A DNA stretch of 64,000 nucleotides from an uncultured Roseburia sp. (GTDB lineage: Bacteria > Bacillota > Clostridia > Lachnospirales > Lachnospiraceae), in contig CANRSX010000006.1 of the NCBI GenBank assembly GCA_947642555.1, forward strand, positions 118,352 through 182,351. The letters are read 5' to 3'. The translations under genes were made by a program, and so were the position numbers. Below, in pieces: positions 20,493-28,577 of the stretch. Each line of letters opens with the position of its first letter. Positions within the stretch are counted from its first letter, which is position 1. Below the pieces are notes generated by a model. The model worked only from the letters and a program-made list of their open reading frames with translations, searched no databases and was not told the DNA's origin.

Positions 20493-20655
20493 AAAAGTTC
20501 AGCCAGTCGGAAGCGCATGGAGGAAAATCGTGCCCGCACGAATTTTCATCCATCGGTTTCGACTGAGGGAGCGCCCGTATATGAGCAAAAAGCAGCCGTG
20601 AAACGGCGGAGAGCGCTGTAAGCGCGGTTTTGCGAATGGCGCGGGCTGAACTTTT
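20493..20655 (+). repeat. Structured 163-bp repeat element, copy with full fold
   Basis: Bounded by AAAAGTTCAGCC and GGCTGAACTTTT. Inside are a long hairpin (AGTCGGAA...TTTCGACT enclosing CGTGC/GCACG) and a second domain GCGCC...GGCGC enclosing GCAAAA/TTTTGC with two small hairpins (GCCGT-GAA-ACGGC and GCGC-TGTAA-GCGC). The same fold with compensating base changes occurs at 62321-62480. A fragment resembling its left end (CAGCCAGCCGGAAGCGCA) lies at 20668-20687. G-T wobbles favour an RNA made from the plus strand. Confidence 0.8.
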
Positions 20656-20688
20656 ATTTAAACCCCTCAGCCAGCCGGAAGCGCACCA

Positions 20689-20730
20689 CAAAAAGAGCCG
20701 CCGCATGTTCCGTTCCTGCGGCAGCTCTTT
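20689..20730 (-). terminator. Terminator after the coiled-coil gene
   Basis: Stem AAAGAGCCGCCGCA / TGCGGCAGCTCTTT. It pairs fully on the minus strand with one G-U and is followed there by TTTTT. It is the transcript end for the coiled-coil gene. Confidence 0.88.
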
Positions 20731-20778
20731 CCCCCTTCACGATTCCTCGCATCCTCTCTCACGATACTCCGATTCGCC

Positions 20779-20906
20779 CTATGCAATCTTTGCTCTCAGC
20801 TCTGCAATCTCCCGTTCTGTATCTGTCCGTAACTCTGCGATTTCCTTCTGTGTCTTCTCGTAAAGCGCTTCGGTCTTCTCTACACGATATCTCAGGCCGG
20901 AAACCA
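20779..20906 (-). other. Out-of-frame C-terminal continuation of the coiled-coil gene
   Basis: In the next frame directly after the TGA of the coiled-coil ORF, the sequence encodes MVSGLRYRVEKTEALYEK and then a heptad-rich KEIAELRTDTEREIAELRAKIA before TAG at 20779. The coding character matches the upstream protein. One extra base in the AAAA run of CAGAAAAGTG would join the frames, so this is probably the displaced C-terminus. Confidence 0.7.
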
Positions 20907-21521
20907 TCACATCATGTACATAACACTTTTCTGAAGCTCAATCGACGCATTCAGCTTTTCGATCAATGTGATGTGATTCTCCGCCAGAAACTGAATATTG
21001 CGATTCGTTCTGTTCTCGAGTGTCAGCTCAATTCCCGTCAGGCGTTCCTCCACTCCTGTCACACGTTCCTCCACTCCCGTCACACGTTCCTCCACTCCCG
21101 TTAGCCGACCCTCGACATCCACCATCCGGTTCTCAAGGCCTGTCAGCCGGACCTCGACCTCCGTCAGCCGGTTCTCAAGGCCTGTCAGCCGGACCTCAAC
21201 ATCCGTCAGCCGGTTCTCAAGACTCGTTAGCCGGACCTCGACCTCCGTCATACGGTTCTCAAGACTCGTCACACGCTCCTCAAGGCCCGTCATTCGTTCC
21301 TCAAGACTTGTCATCCGTTCCTCAAGACTTGTCATCCGCTCCTCAAGACTCGTCATCCGCTCCTCAAGGCCCGTCATTCGTTCCTCAAGACTTGTCATTC
21401 GTTCCTCAAGACTTGTCATTCGGTTCTCAAGGCCTGCCATCCGCTCATCAAGCAGACCAGCAATTGCCTGCAGATCTTCCTTTGTCAGCGACATCCTCTT
21501 CTTCTCCTTTCCCTTCTCCAT
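20907..21521 (-). CDS. Coiled-coil repeat protein, probably frameshifted near its end
   Basis: 204 aa as read. After SLTKEDLQAIAGLLDERM come about 19 heptads of the type MTSLEER / VRLTGLEN, a continuous long coiled coil encoded by 21-bp direct repeats. The tail ENRTNRNIQFLAENHITLIEKLNASIELQKSV resembles the conserved C-terminus of Lachnospiraceae proteins of this type. The ORF then stops and coding sense continues in another frame to 20779. The start at 21521 has AGGAGG at short spacing; the ATG at 21494 (MSLTKEDL) with AAAGGAG is an alternative. It has its own consensus promoter and terminator. Function is unknown. Confidence 0.8.
   Translation of the reverse strand: MEKGKEKKRMSLTKEDLQAIAGLLDERMAGLENRMTSLEERMTSLEERMTGLEERMTSLEERMTSLEERMTSLEERMTGLEERVTSLENRMTEVEVRLTSLENRLTDVEVRLTGLENRLTEVEVRLTGLENRMVDVEGRLTGVEERVTGVEERVTGVEERLTGIELTLENRTNRNIQFLAENHITLIEKLNASIELQKSVMYMM
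21027..21443. repeat. 21-bp tandem repeat array within the coiled-coil gene
   Basis: Roughly nineteen tandem 21-bp units (for example TCCTCAAGACTTGTCATCCGT on the plus strand), each encoding one heptad. Several neighbouring units are identical, which favours slippage and copy-number variation. Confidence 0.9.
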
Positions 21522-21542
21522 ATCCCTCCTGTTTCTTAAGAG

Positions 21543-21571
21543 ATTATAACATGATTAGGAAAAAGTGTCAA
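21543..21571 (-). promoter_or_regulatory. Consensus sigma-A promoter of the coiled-coil gene
   Basis: Minus-strand TTGACA (21566-21571), 17 bp, TATAAT (21543-21548). Both boxes match consensus exactly. Confidence 0.93.
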
Positions 21572-21645
21572 ATATCGAACATGATTTTTGTGCAAAACTG
21601 CCAAAAGAATGATTGTCGTGAATCTGTATCTTCCTATATTGTATC

Positions 21646-23013
21646 TCACGCCTCCTGTCTCCGCCGTTCTTCCAGCTCAGCCTTAATCTTTGGCATCTTT
21701 TTCTCCAGCGTATACAGCTTCCACAGAATAACCGTCAGAAGCCCGGTGATAACGGGAACGCCGTACATCAGGATCCGCAGCCCCCAGAAGGTCTCCGGCA
21801 GCAGCTCCGTCATATTGCTGTCATAGTGCATCAGCGTCAGCGCAATCCCGAGAAACAGGGAACCCAGCGCGGAGCCTGCCCGTTTCATGAAGCCCTGTAC
21901 GCTTCCCATGGAACCCTCCATGCGGTGCAGCCCTTTGTACTCGTTGTAATTCGCATTATCCAGAAGCAGCACGCTGACTAAGTATGTATCCGGCAGATTT
22001 CCCATAGAGGAAAAAATATAACAGATCAGCAGTACCGGGATATTGTCATAGAAAAGAAAGCTCACCAGCGCTGCCGCTGTGGAAAGCGCCGCTCCGGCGA
22101 TCAGGGTCTTCTGCACTCCAAACTTATCCAAAAGCTTCGGCAAAAACGCAAGTCCCACGATGGCAATCGCGCTGACCCCCGCAAACAGGCTCTGAATGGA
22201 CAGATCCCCGAGGATCCACTGGAAATAATAAACGCTGACGCCAAGGCTCCCGACGATACTGCCCAGAAGCGTCACCAGAAGGATGATCCACAGATACCGG
22301 TTGGAGCCTAACATTTTAAAAATCTGTGAAAGTTCCAGCTTCTCCTGCTCTTTTCTGGTATAAACCAGGTCATCCCGCTCTTTTACAAACAAAAACCGGC
22401 AGAAGCCCAGCAGCGCAAGAGGAATACCGATCATCGCCGCCATCCGGGTCCACCCGGACACATCCGTGCCCGCTCCCTTTACCAGCACTGGCACCAGCAT
22501 CCCGCAGAAGATCCCGGAAAAGCACATAAAGATCCCGCCGTAGGAGGACATGCGGATGATCTGCTTCTCGTTAAAGGCCCGAAGCCGGAACACGGTCTCC
22601 CCCGCGTTTAACAGCGTCGTAAACACTGCGTTGGAGAGCACGTAAAACACGACCACCCAGGCCACCTTTCCCGTGTTCGACAGATTTGCGGGGCAGGAAA
22701 ACAGTAAAATCAGCGTGATCCAGGTTCCAAACAGACAAAAGTCGTATGGTCTTCCCCGCCCCATCTTCGTGTTGGTCCTATCCACAATATACCCGGCCAG
22801 AATATCCGTCACACCGTCGATGATCTTGGACGCCGCCAGCAGCGTTCCCACGATCAGGGGACTTATGCCAATCACATCCGTGCAGAAAAACTGCAGATAG
22901 CCCAGCAGCATGATGATCGCGGTATCCGAAATCTCCCTGGAGTGCCATGCCCAGAATTTTTTCGCCCCGACTCTTCCTTCCAGGTCTTTTTCTTTTTTCT
23001 CTTTCCGAAACAT
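21646..23013 (-). CDS. GPH-family (MFS_2) sugar:cation symporter
   Basis: 455-aa membrane protein with about 12 helices. Features are FWAWHSREISDTAIIMLLGYLQFFCTDVIG, DGVTDILAGYIVDRTNTKMGRGRPYDF (the conserved GPH loop) and ASSMGNLPDTYLV-like second-half motifs. The family imports glycosides, pentosides or hexuronides with Na+ or H+. It is the last gene of the minus-strand carbohydrate island, after the esterase, and probably imports a glycoside processed by the neighbouring enzymes. Confidence 0.9.
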   Translation of the reverse strand: MFRKEKKEKDLEGRVGAKKFWAWHSREISDTAIIMLLGYLQFFCTDVIGISPLIVGTLLAASKIIDGVTDILAGYIVDRTNTKMGRGRPYDFCLFGTWITLILLFSCPANLSNTGKVAWVVVFYVLSNAVFTTLLNAGETVFRLRAFNEKQIIRMSSYGGIFMCFSGIFCGMLVPVLVKGAGTDVSGWTRMAAMIGIPLALLGFCRFLFVKERDDLVYTRKEQEKLELSQIFKMLGSNRYLWIILLVTLLGSIVGSLGVSVYYFQWILGDLSIQSLFAGVSAIAIVGLAFLPKLLDKFGVQKTLIAGAALSTAAALVSFLFYDNIPVLLICYIFSSMGNLPDTYLVSVLLLDNANYNEYKGLHRMEGSMGSVQGFMKRAGSALGSLFLGIALTLMHYDSNMTELLPETFWGLRILMYGVPVITGLLTVILWKLYTLEKKMPKIKAELEERRRQEA

Positions 23014-23058
23014 ATCGTATCTCCTCTCTTTCCTGCGGCGTATCCTGCCGCCTCCTCC

Positions 23059-23910
23059 TTATTCTTCTCCGAACAGCTTCCGTTTCAGATACGCAATCAT
23101 GTAGTCCTGTCCGTCCGCCTCGCTGGCCGCAAAGGCATGCCGTCTCCCCGGAAACCACTTTCCGGTCACCTCGCACCCTGCCTGCATCAGCTTCCCCGCA
23201 TAGAGTTCCGCCTCCTCCCGCAGGGAATCATGCTCCGCGGAAATCACCAGGGCATCCGGCATTCCCGTCAGTTCCTCCGGGCTCTGCCAGAGCGGCGAAA
23301 TCCTGGCGTCCTTCGCATCCATGCCCTCCGGCCGGTAGCAGGCGTCAAAAATCTCCGCATCCTCAGGCGGCACCGCGCCTTCCGCAAAATATTTCTCTGC
23401 GGCCGGCGTGAAAAAGTCCAGCGGCGGACAGTTTAACACCTGGGCAAGAAACGGGTGTCTGCCCTGATTCCGCAGCATCCGGCAGACCGTCGTCGCGATA
23501 TTTCCCCCGGCGCTGTGGCCGCCGATGGCCATCCGGTTCCGGTCGAAGGGAAATTCCGCCTCCCGTTTCCAAATCTCCTCCAAAAGATCCAGCACATCCT
23601 CTTTGTCTCCCGGGCAGACCGTCTCCGGCGCCAGCCGGTAGCTTAGGTTCACCACCCAGATCTGTAATGTCACATGCAGCTTTGCGCAGAAGTCCGCATC
23701 CGCCTCCGGGATCCCCGCCACAAAACCGCCCCCGTGTATGTTAAAAAAGACCGGGGCTCCTGCCGCCGCCTCATACACAAAGACCTTTGATTCCCCGGCC
23801 CGGGTCGGCAGCACCACCGGGGTACCCAAATCCGCAGTACTGTTCTCCCGGCAGAGACGGTCCTCCTTACGCATCCGGGCCACCAGCTCCTGTTTCTTTG
23901 TCTCGTTCAT
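23059..23910 (-). CDS. HSL-family alpha/beta hydrolase (esterase)
   Basis: 283 aa. The oxyanion motif is NIHGGGF, the nucleophile elbow GGHSAGGN (Ser), and the acid and base residues probably lie in DALVISAEHDSLREEA and GRRHAF. These mark the hormone-sensitive-lipase group of carboxylesterases. It is cytoplasmic, with no signal. The 5' end overlaps the AraC gene by 44 bp. In a glycan island it probably removes acyl groups (acetyl or aromatic) from imported sugars. Confidence 0.92.
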   Translation of the reverse strand: MNETKKQELVARMRKEDRLCRENSTADLGTPVVLPTRAGESKVFVYEAAAGAPVFFNIHGGGFVAGIPEADADFCAKLHVTLQIWVVNLSYRLAPETVCPGDKEDVLDLLEEIWKREAEFPFDRNRMAIGGHSAGGNIATTVCRMLRNQGRHPFLAQVLNCPPLDFFTPAAEKYFAEGAVPPEDAEIFDACYRPEGMDAKDARISPLWQSPEELTGMPDALVISAEHDSLREEAELYAGKLMQAGCEVTGKWFPGRRHAFAASEADGQDYMIAYLKRKLFGEE

Positions 23911-25171
23911 TCCCTGTCCCTCTTTCTCTTTTCGTTCTCATTCCTTTTCCCTGCCCCACCCGCAGCGCGGTATCGCGGTACTGCATCGGGCTGCTCCCCG
24001 TGTACTTCCGAAAGACCTTCGTAAAATAATTCCGCGTTCCGAACTGCAGCTTTTCGCTGATCTGCTCCACGGTGAGGTTCGTCGTGGACAACAGGATTTT
24101 CGCGTAATCCACACGCACCTGTTTGATATAATCCAGAAGCTTTACCCCCATCTCCTTCTGAAACAGCCGGGACAGATAATACTCCGTGTACCCGGTCTGC
24201 CTGGCCATCTCCTTTAAGGTCACCGGTTCCGAAAGGTGCGTCCGGATATAATCGCAGCACAGGTATACCGGCTTTGACAGGGACGCGTACTCCTTGTGGA
24301 CAATGACCTGGTCGATAAAGGTATCCATCATTTCCCGGCAGAGACGGATCAGCTCCGTCACGGTTTTCTGTTCCTCCGCACGCCCGACAAACATGTTTTC
24401 TGTTTCCTTTGCCGTCTTCACCGGCACCCCGCCCTCCATGGCCGCCCTGGCGCACTGCGAGATAAAAATCAGCACCGTATTCCTGGCGGAACGCTCCGGA
24501 CTCTGCCCCGGATGCCCCATGTGCGCCCCGCGGGTAAACAGGTCGAGCAGGTCCCCGTAACCGTGATTCCCATCGCGCACATACGTCAGCAGCATCCGTT
24601 CCCGGTGATGCTCCTGCTCATAATCAATCCACTTTTCCGCTTCTGTCAGATCGGTTTTCATCCCGTCCGAAACCTGCATCAGAAGCTTCATATCCTCTCC
24701 GTCCACAAACCCGATCGCATAGTGCAGCGACCTGGCCAGATGCTGAAACTGCTTTACATCCACAACGGGCAGATTATGCAGAAGATGGCGGCAGCCGCCC
24801 GAAAACTCCTTTGAGAGATTCCGCCTGCGGAGGGCGTCGTCAATCCCGGTCAGGGAATCCCGGTCACAGAAAGCCGGCCCGATCACGAAAAATCTCCGCT
24901 CCGTATCCACGCACGGGATATACTCCCCCAGCCAGACCAGGCCGACCGGATCGCTCATCAGAAAAGGCATCTCCGGCTCATCCCTTCTGGAGAGGGCAAA
25001 CTCCTGGCAGTTCCCCAGCTGAAAAAAATGCAGCAGTTCCTTTTCATGAGGGCAGTTGGTATAATACAGCTCCCCCTCCCCGGAAAAATACCAGGTCCAC
25101 AGCCCGTAGCTGTGATACACCATCCCGGAATACAAAAGCAGCCGCTCCTCCACACAGTCAAACACGCTCAT
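23867..25171 (-). CDS. AraC-family transcription regulator
   Basis: 434 aa. The C-terminal HTH pair is clear: HLSEPVTLKEMARQTGYTEYYLSRLFQKEMG and TTNLTVEQISEKLQFGTRNYFTKVFRKYTGSSPMQYR. The ~300-aa N-terminal part (FDCVEERLLLYSG onward) is a sensory region not recognised by name. The reading frame opens with TTG at 25210, but the ATG at 25171 follows GAGGAG at ideal spacing. After the HTH is an odd ~30-residue Lys/Arg/Gly tail, which is the stretch overlapping the esterase gene. It is the likely local regulator of the surrounding enzyme genes. Confidence 0.9.
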   Translation of the reverse strand: MSVFDCVEERLLLYSGMVYHSYGLWTWYFSGEGELYYTNCPHEKELLHFFQLGNCQEFALSRRDEPEMPFLMSDPVGLVWLGEYIPCVDTERRFFVIGPAFCDRDSLTGIDDALRRRNLSKEFSGGCRHLLHNLPVVDVKQFQHLARSLHYAIGFVDGEDMKLLMQVSDGMKTDLTEAEKWIDYEQEHHRERMLLTYVRDGNHGYGDLLDLFTRGAHMGHPGQSPERSARNTVLIFISQCARAAMEGGVPVKTAKETENMFVGRAEEQKTVTELIRLCREMMDTFIDQVIVHKEYASLSKPVYLCCDYIRTHLSEPVTLKEMARQTGYTEYYLSRLFQKEMGVKLLDYIKQVRVDYAKILLSTTNLTVEQISEKLQFGTRNYFTKVFRKYTGSSPMQYRDTALRVGQGKGMRTKRERGTGNERDKETGAGGPDA

Positions 25172-25196
25172 ACCCGACTCCTCATCCGTAACGACG

Positions 25197-27162
25197 TTAT
25201 TCCTCCACAATCACCCGCACGCGCGCAATATTTTTCACCTGGGTGAAATAGTCCCCCGCGTCCCCGGTTCTGCTGACCGATACCCGCACGGATGCAAAAT
25301 AGGTTCCCGGCTCCTCATAGGCGTGCTCAAACCGAAGCTCCCCGGTGGCGAGACCATCCTCCTCCCCGGTGGTAAAGTTTCCTTTATGGGAAAACACGGT
25401 CAGCGGCTTTTTTACCAGACTAAGCGTCAAATCCGAGGTCACGTCGTAATCCATGGCCGTGACGACGCCGGTTCCCTCCGGCGCAACGGCTTTTGCGTAA
25501 AAGTGCACCGTCTCCCCGGGCTTTACACGGGCGCAGGTCTTCCCCTCCGCCAAAAGCACGGGCACGCACTGCACGCCGCCCCTCTCCTTCGCGCTCTCCG
25601 GCAGCAGGATCTGTCCGTCCGCCAGCTGATAGCGTGTGCTCTGCACCGGTTCTATGCCGCGCTACTGCCAGTCCGAGATATCTAACAGCGCCTGGTGAAG
25701 GGCCCCCATGTAATTGGTGATCATATTGTTTTCCAGCCAGGAGACGTTTCCGTGCATACACCGATCCATGTAGTACAGTCTGAAATCCTCCTCGCTTCCC
25801 TTTTCCTTTTTCACGGTCTGCCGGTACCAGTCTGCGCACCAGGGACAGGTGAATTCATCCATCATGGCCTGGATGACGATCACCTAAATCAGGATCCTCC
25901 GGCACCTGATGCCGGTAGTAGGACTGGATGGCAATATAATCGGAGTTGTCGATGACCACCTCGTCTCCCGGCTTTAATTTCCTTACCAGGCCGGGGAGAT
26001 CGCTGACCCCGAAGCAGAGTCCCGGTATGAGACTGTTTCCCCGCAGCTCTTTTACGGTCAGCTCCGTGCCTGCCCCCTCTCCGGTCATCACGAGAAGCTT
26101 TGCGCCCATGAGATAGAGATCCTCCCCCTCTGGAGCATCCTCCAGCTCCAGACAGATATCCCTGCCGTCCGCCACCTTTTTGTGCCACGCCGCGTTCACA
26201 TCATTGTCATAGCCCTCCACCGCGGCTTCCCCGGCTTCGGCCTGTTCCCCCGGCAGATGAACCCCGCGGATTTTCGTGGAAAACACCAGGCGGTCCTTTG
26301 CGGCGCTGCTGTCCGGATCCGTCCCCAGATAACCGGGCACCGTCCAGAAATCGTCAAAATATCCGGTATCCCCCCGCTTTACATGGGGGATCTGCACCGG
26401 CAGGGAACCGTCATTGATAAAGCCTTCCGCTTCCAAAAACCAGGCCCTGGGCGGAAATCCCATGGCGGTGATCTCCTTTAACATAAACGCCTCGTCCTCA
26501 TTCAGTCCCTCGTACATATCGCCGCTGCCGACTGCGTCGAGGGCGTCCACGATCTTCCCGAAGACATGCCGCAGGGCCCGCTGTCCCTGTGCGTGCAGGG
26601 TGATGGTGTTCGGCAGGGATACCGGCGATCCGATGACAAAGGGCACCGCGCCCTCCCAGGCGCTGGTATTCTCGATGCAGGCGATGGTCTTATACGCGCC
26701 GCCGCTGCCGCCGTACACATACCCACAGGGCCTTTTACATCCGTAGAGTTCCATGGCATACGTCCGCGACGCCTCCGCCACGGCCGCGCTGGACTTCCAG
26801 AGAATCGTCGGATCCGCCTGGGCTCCGAAGGCGTGGGCCGATCCCATATTGCTCTCCACAAAATAAGCGCCGTGGGTCAGGGCAAAGGCGCTCTCGTCAT
26901 CCTCCCCGTCCTTCCCAAGAGACGCCATCTCCTCATCCGGCCCGGGAAACGGGGACAGATACTGGAAAAACCTCCCCGAAAACCGCTCCGCCGGCGGGAA
27001 GCACCAGGAAAACTTTACCGACTTTTCCCGGAAGCCGCCGTGAACAAACAGATAAGGCACCTTCGTCCCGTCCGATAAAAAACGCTCCCGCTCTTCCCGG
27101 ATATCAATGTAGAGATCCCCGAAGGCCGGATCCGCCGCCGCATCATAAATCTTCTTTTCCAT
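25197..27162 (-). pseudogene. Alpha/beta-hydrolase-like gene with a frameshift and an in-frame stop
   Basis: One ~655-residue gene split in three. The first part (start ATG 27162, AAGGAGAGCGG) has YLFVHGGF and the probable nucleophile YGGSGGAYKT, and ends out of frame at PEDPDLGDRHPG near 25883. Coding continues in another frame with VIVIQAMMDEFTCPWCADWY to DISDWQ, where an in-frame TAG (25662-25664) interrupts it. It then resumes in the same frame as RGIEPVQSTRYQLADG to the end, a beta-rich C-terminal domain. The parts make one plausible protein related to large esterase-like proteins, but the substrate is unknown. Two independent lesions argue for decay, unless sequencing errors are shown. 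Confidence 0.78.
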
Positions 27163-27298
27163 TCCGCTCTCCTTTTCTGTAAAACTCATTCCCACTGTAT
27201 CTTATCTTCTTCCAGTCGGCAGGCCTTCCGGCGGCACCGTAATCCGGCGCCGGCACAGCATACCGCAAAACGTCTGACCAGACAGGAATCTCCATCTC

Positions 27299-28056
27299 TT
27301 AACAGGTCGCGCCGCCGTCGATGACGAAATCCGCTCCTGTCACAAACCGCGACGCGTCCGACGCCAGGTACAGCGCGCAGTATGCGATATCCTCCGTATT
27401 TCCCAAAAGCCCCAGCGGGGATTCCTGCTCGTAGTGGGCCTTTAGATCCGGCCGCTCTAATATCCCCTCCGTCATCTCCGTGATGATAAGCCCCGGATAA
27501 ATGGTGTTCACCCGCACGCCCATGGGGCCCAGCCGCTTCGCAAGGTTTTTCGATAAACTCTTTACCGCCCCCTTGGCGGCCGCGTACATCACCGGCCCCC
27601 TGGCTCTCAGCGCTGCCAGGGAAGAGATGTTGATGATCGAACCGACCCCGTTTTTCGCGCATTCCGGGTACGCGTATTTGATGGTCATCACCGGGAATCC
27701 AGGTCCACAGCCATGGTCTTACGGTAATTTTCCGTGGAAAATTCCTGCTCCAGATCCCCGTTTGCGCCCCTCGAGCCCGCGCTGTTTACCACGATATCGA
27801 GTCTGCCGAATGTTCGCAGGCACTCCTCCACCGCCGCGCGGCAGCCCTCCTCCTGCGAGAGATCCGCCGCGACATAACTACAGATACCTCCTTCTGCCGC
27901 AATCTCCTCACAGACCTCTGCGAGTCTGTGTTCCCTTCGCCCTGTGATCATGACGCTGGCGCCGTTTTTTGCAAACATTTTTGCACAGCCCCTTCCGATC
28001 CCGGAGCCGCCTCCTGTGATGAGCGCCACACGCCCGTCCAGCCGGAATGCTTCCAT
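27299..28056 (-). pseudogene. Short-chain dehydrogenase/reductase, frameshifted
   Basis: The first half (from 28056) has the Rossmann motif TGGGSGIG, VAADLS and NSAG. The frame then ends at AVDLDSR*. The second half, in another frame (to 27299), carries IINISSL, the catalytic YAAAK, RVNTIYPGLI and the terminal VIDGGATC. One missing C in the CCC run near 27695 would restore DLDSPVMTIKYAYP, so a single-base deletion or a sequencing indel explains it. The two halves together have normal SDR length (~250 aa). It is an NAD(P)-dependent oxidoreductase of the sugar island, inactive as read. Confidence 0.82.
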
Positions 28057-28094
28057 TGCCGTCCCTCCTGTCTCTCCTGTACTTCCTGCGCCGT

Positions 28095-28505
28095 TTATAT
28101 CGCTTTCACACCCTCCGGGATTTTGCAGAGCCCTTCGTGCAATTCCACCATCATCCCGTCCGGCCCCCTGAAATAGGTAAACCGGAATCCAGGAATCGTT
28201 TTACTCTCCGTCACCGGGGCCATCAGCTCATATCCGAGGGCCGTAACGCGCTCCGTCACCGCCCTGATGTCCTTCACCCGCAGCATAAAATGCATGGAAC
28301 CGATGTCGCTGTGATTCATCGGCTCTTTTGGCTTCGCGGGCGGATCCACATACTGGTGAAGCTCCAGATCCACGCCGCCCTCCCCGCGCAGCATCAGCAC
28401 ATGCATCACCTGCCGGTCTGTCCCTGAGAGCTCCTTTGCCGGCTGGATCTGATTCCTCGCCTCAAACACCACCTCCATGCCGAGGGTATCGCAAAACAGT
28501 TTCAA
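28095..28505 (-). pseudogene. VOC/glyoxalase-family protein missing its N-terminus
   Basis: 136 aa from a TTG at 28505: KLFCDTLGMEVVFE is the second element of a VOC fold, but the first strand and helix (normally ~20 residues ending in a His ligand) are absent. Upstream in frame are TAG and TAA, and then the terminator hairpin of the preceding gene. The remainder is well preserved (SMHFMLRVKDIRAVTERV, FTYFRGPDGMMVELHE), with no good ribosome site. Probably a 5' deletion joined it to the GH78 terminator. It could still be translated by read-through, but likely lacks a metal ligand. Confidence 0.7.
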
Positions 28506-28517
28506 TTCTTACTATAA

Positions 28518-28551
28518 CAAAATCCGGTTATCACACACGATAACCGGATTC
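28518..28551 (-). terminator. Terminator after the GH78-like gene
   Basis: 12-bp perfect stem AATCCGGTTATC (28522-28533) / GATAACCGGATT (28540-28551). On the minus strand it is followed by TTTTGTTAT. Confidence 0.85.
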
Positions 28552-28577
28552 GTTCTGATAGTGACAAATTTGCTTTC

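Noticed and set aside
20998..21549. Possible CRISPR-like array or plus-strand repeat protein
   Set aside because: The 21-bp units are contiguous, lack spacers and keep the minus-strand heptad frame; they are coding repeats.
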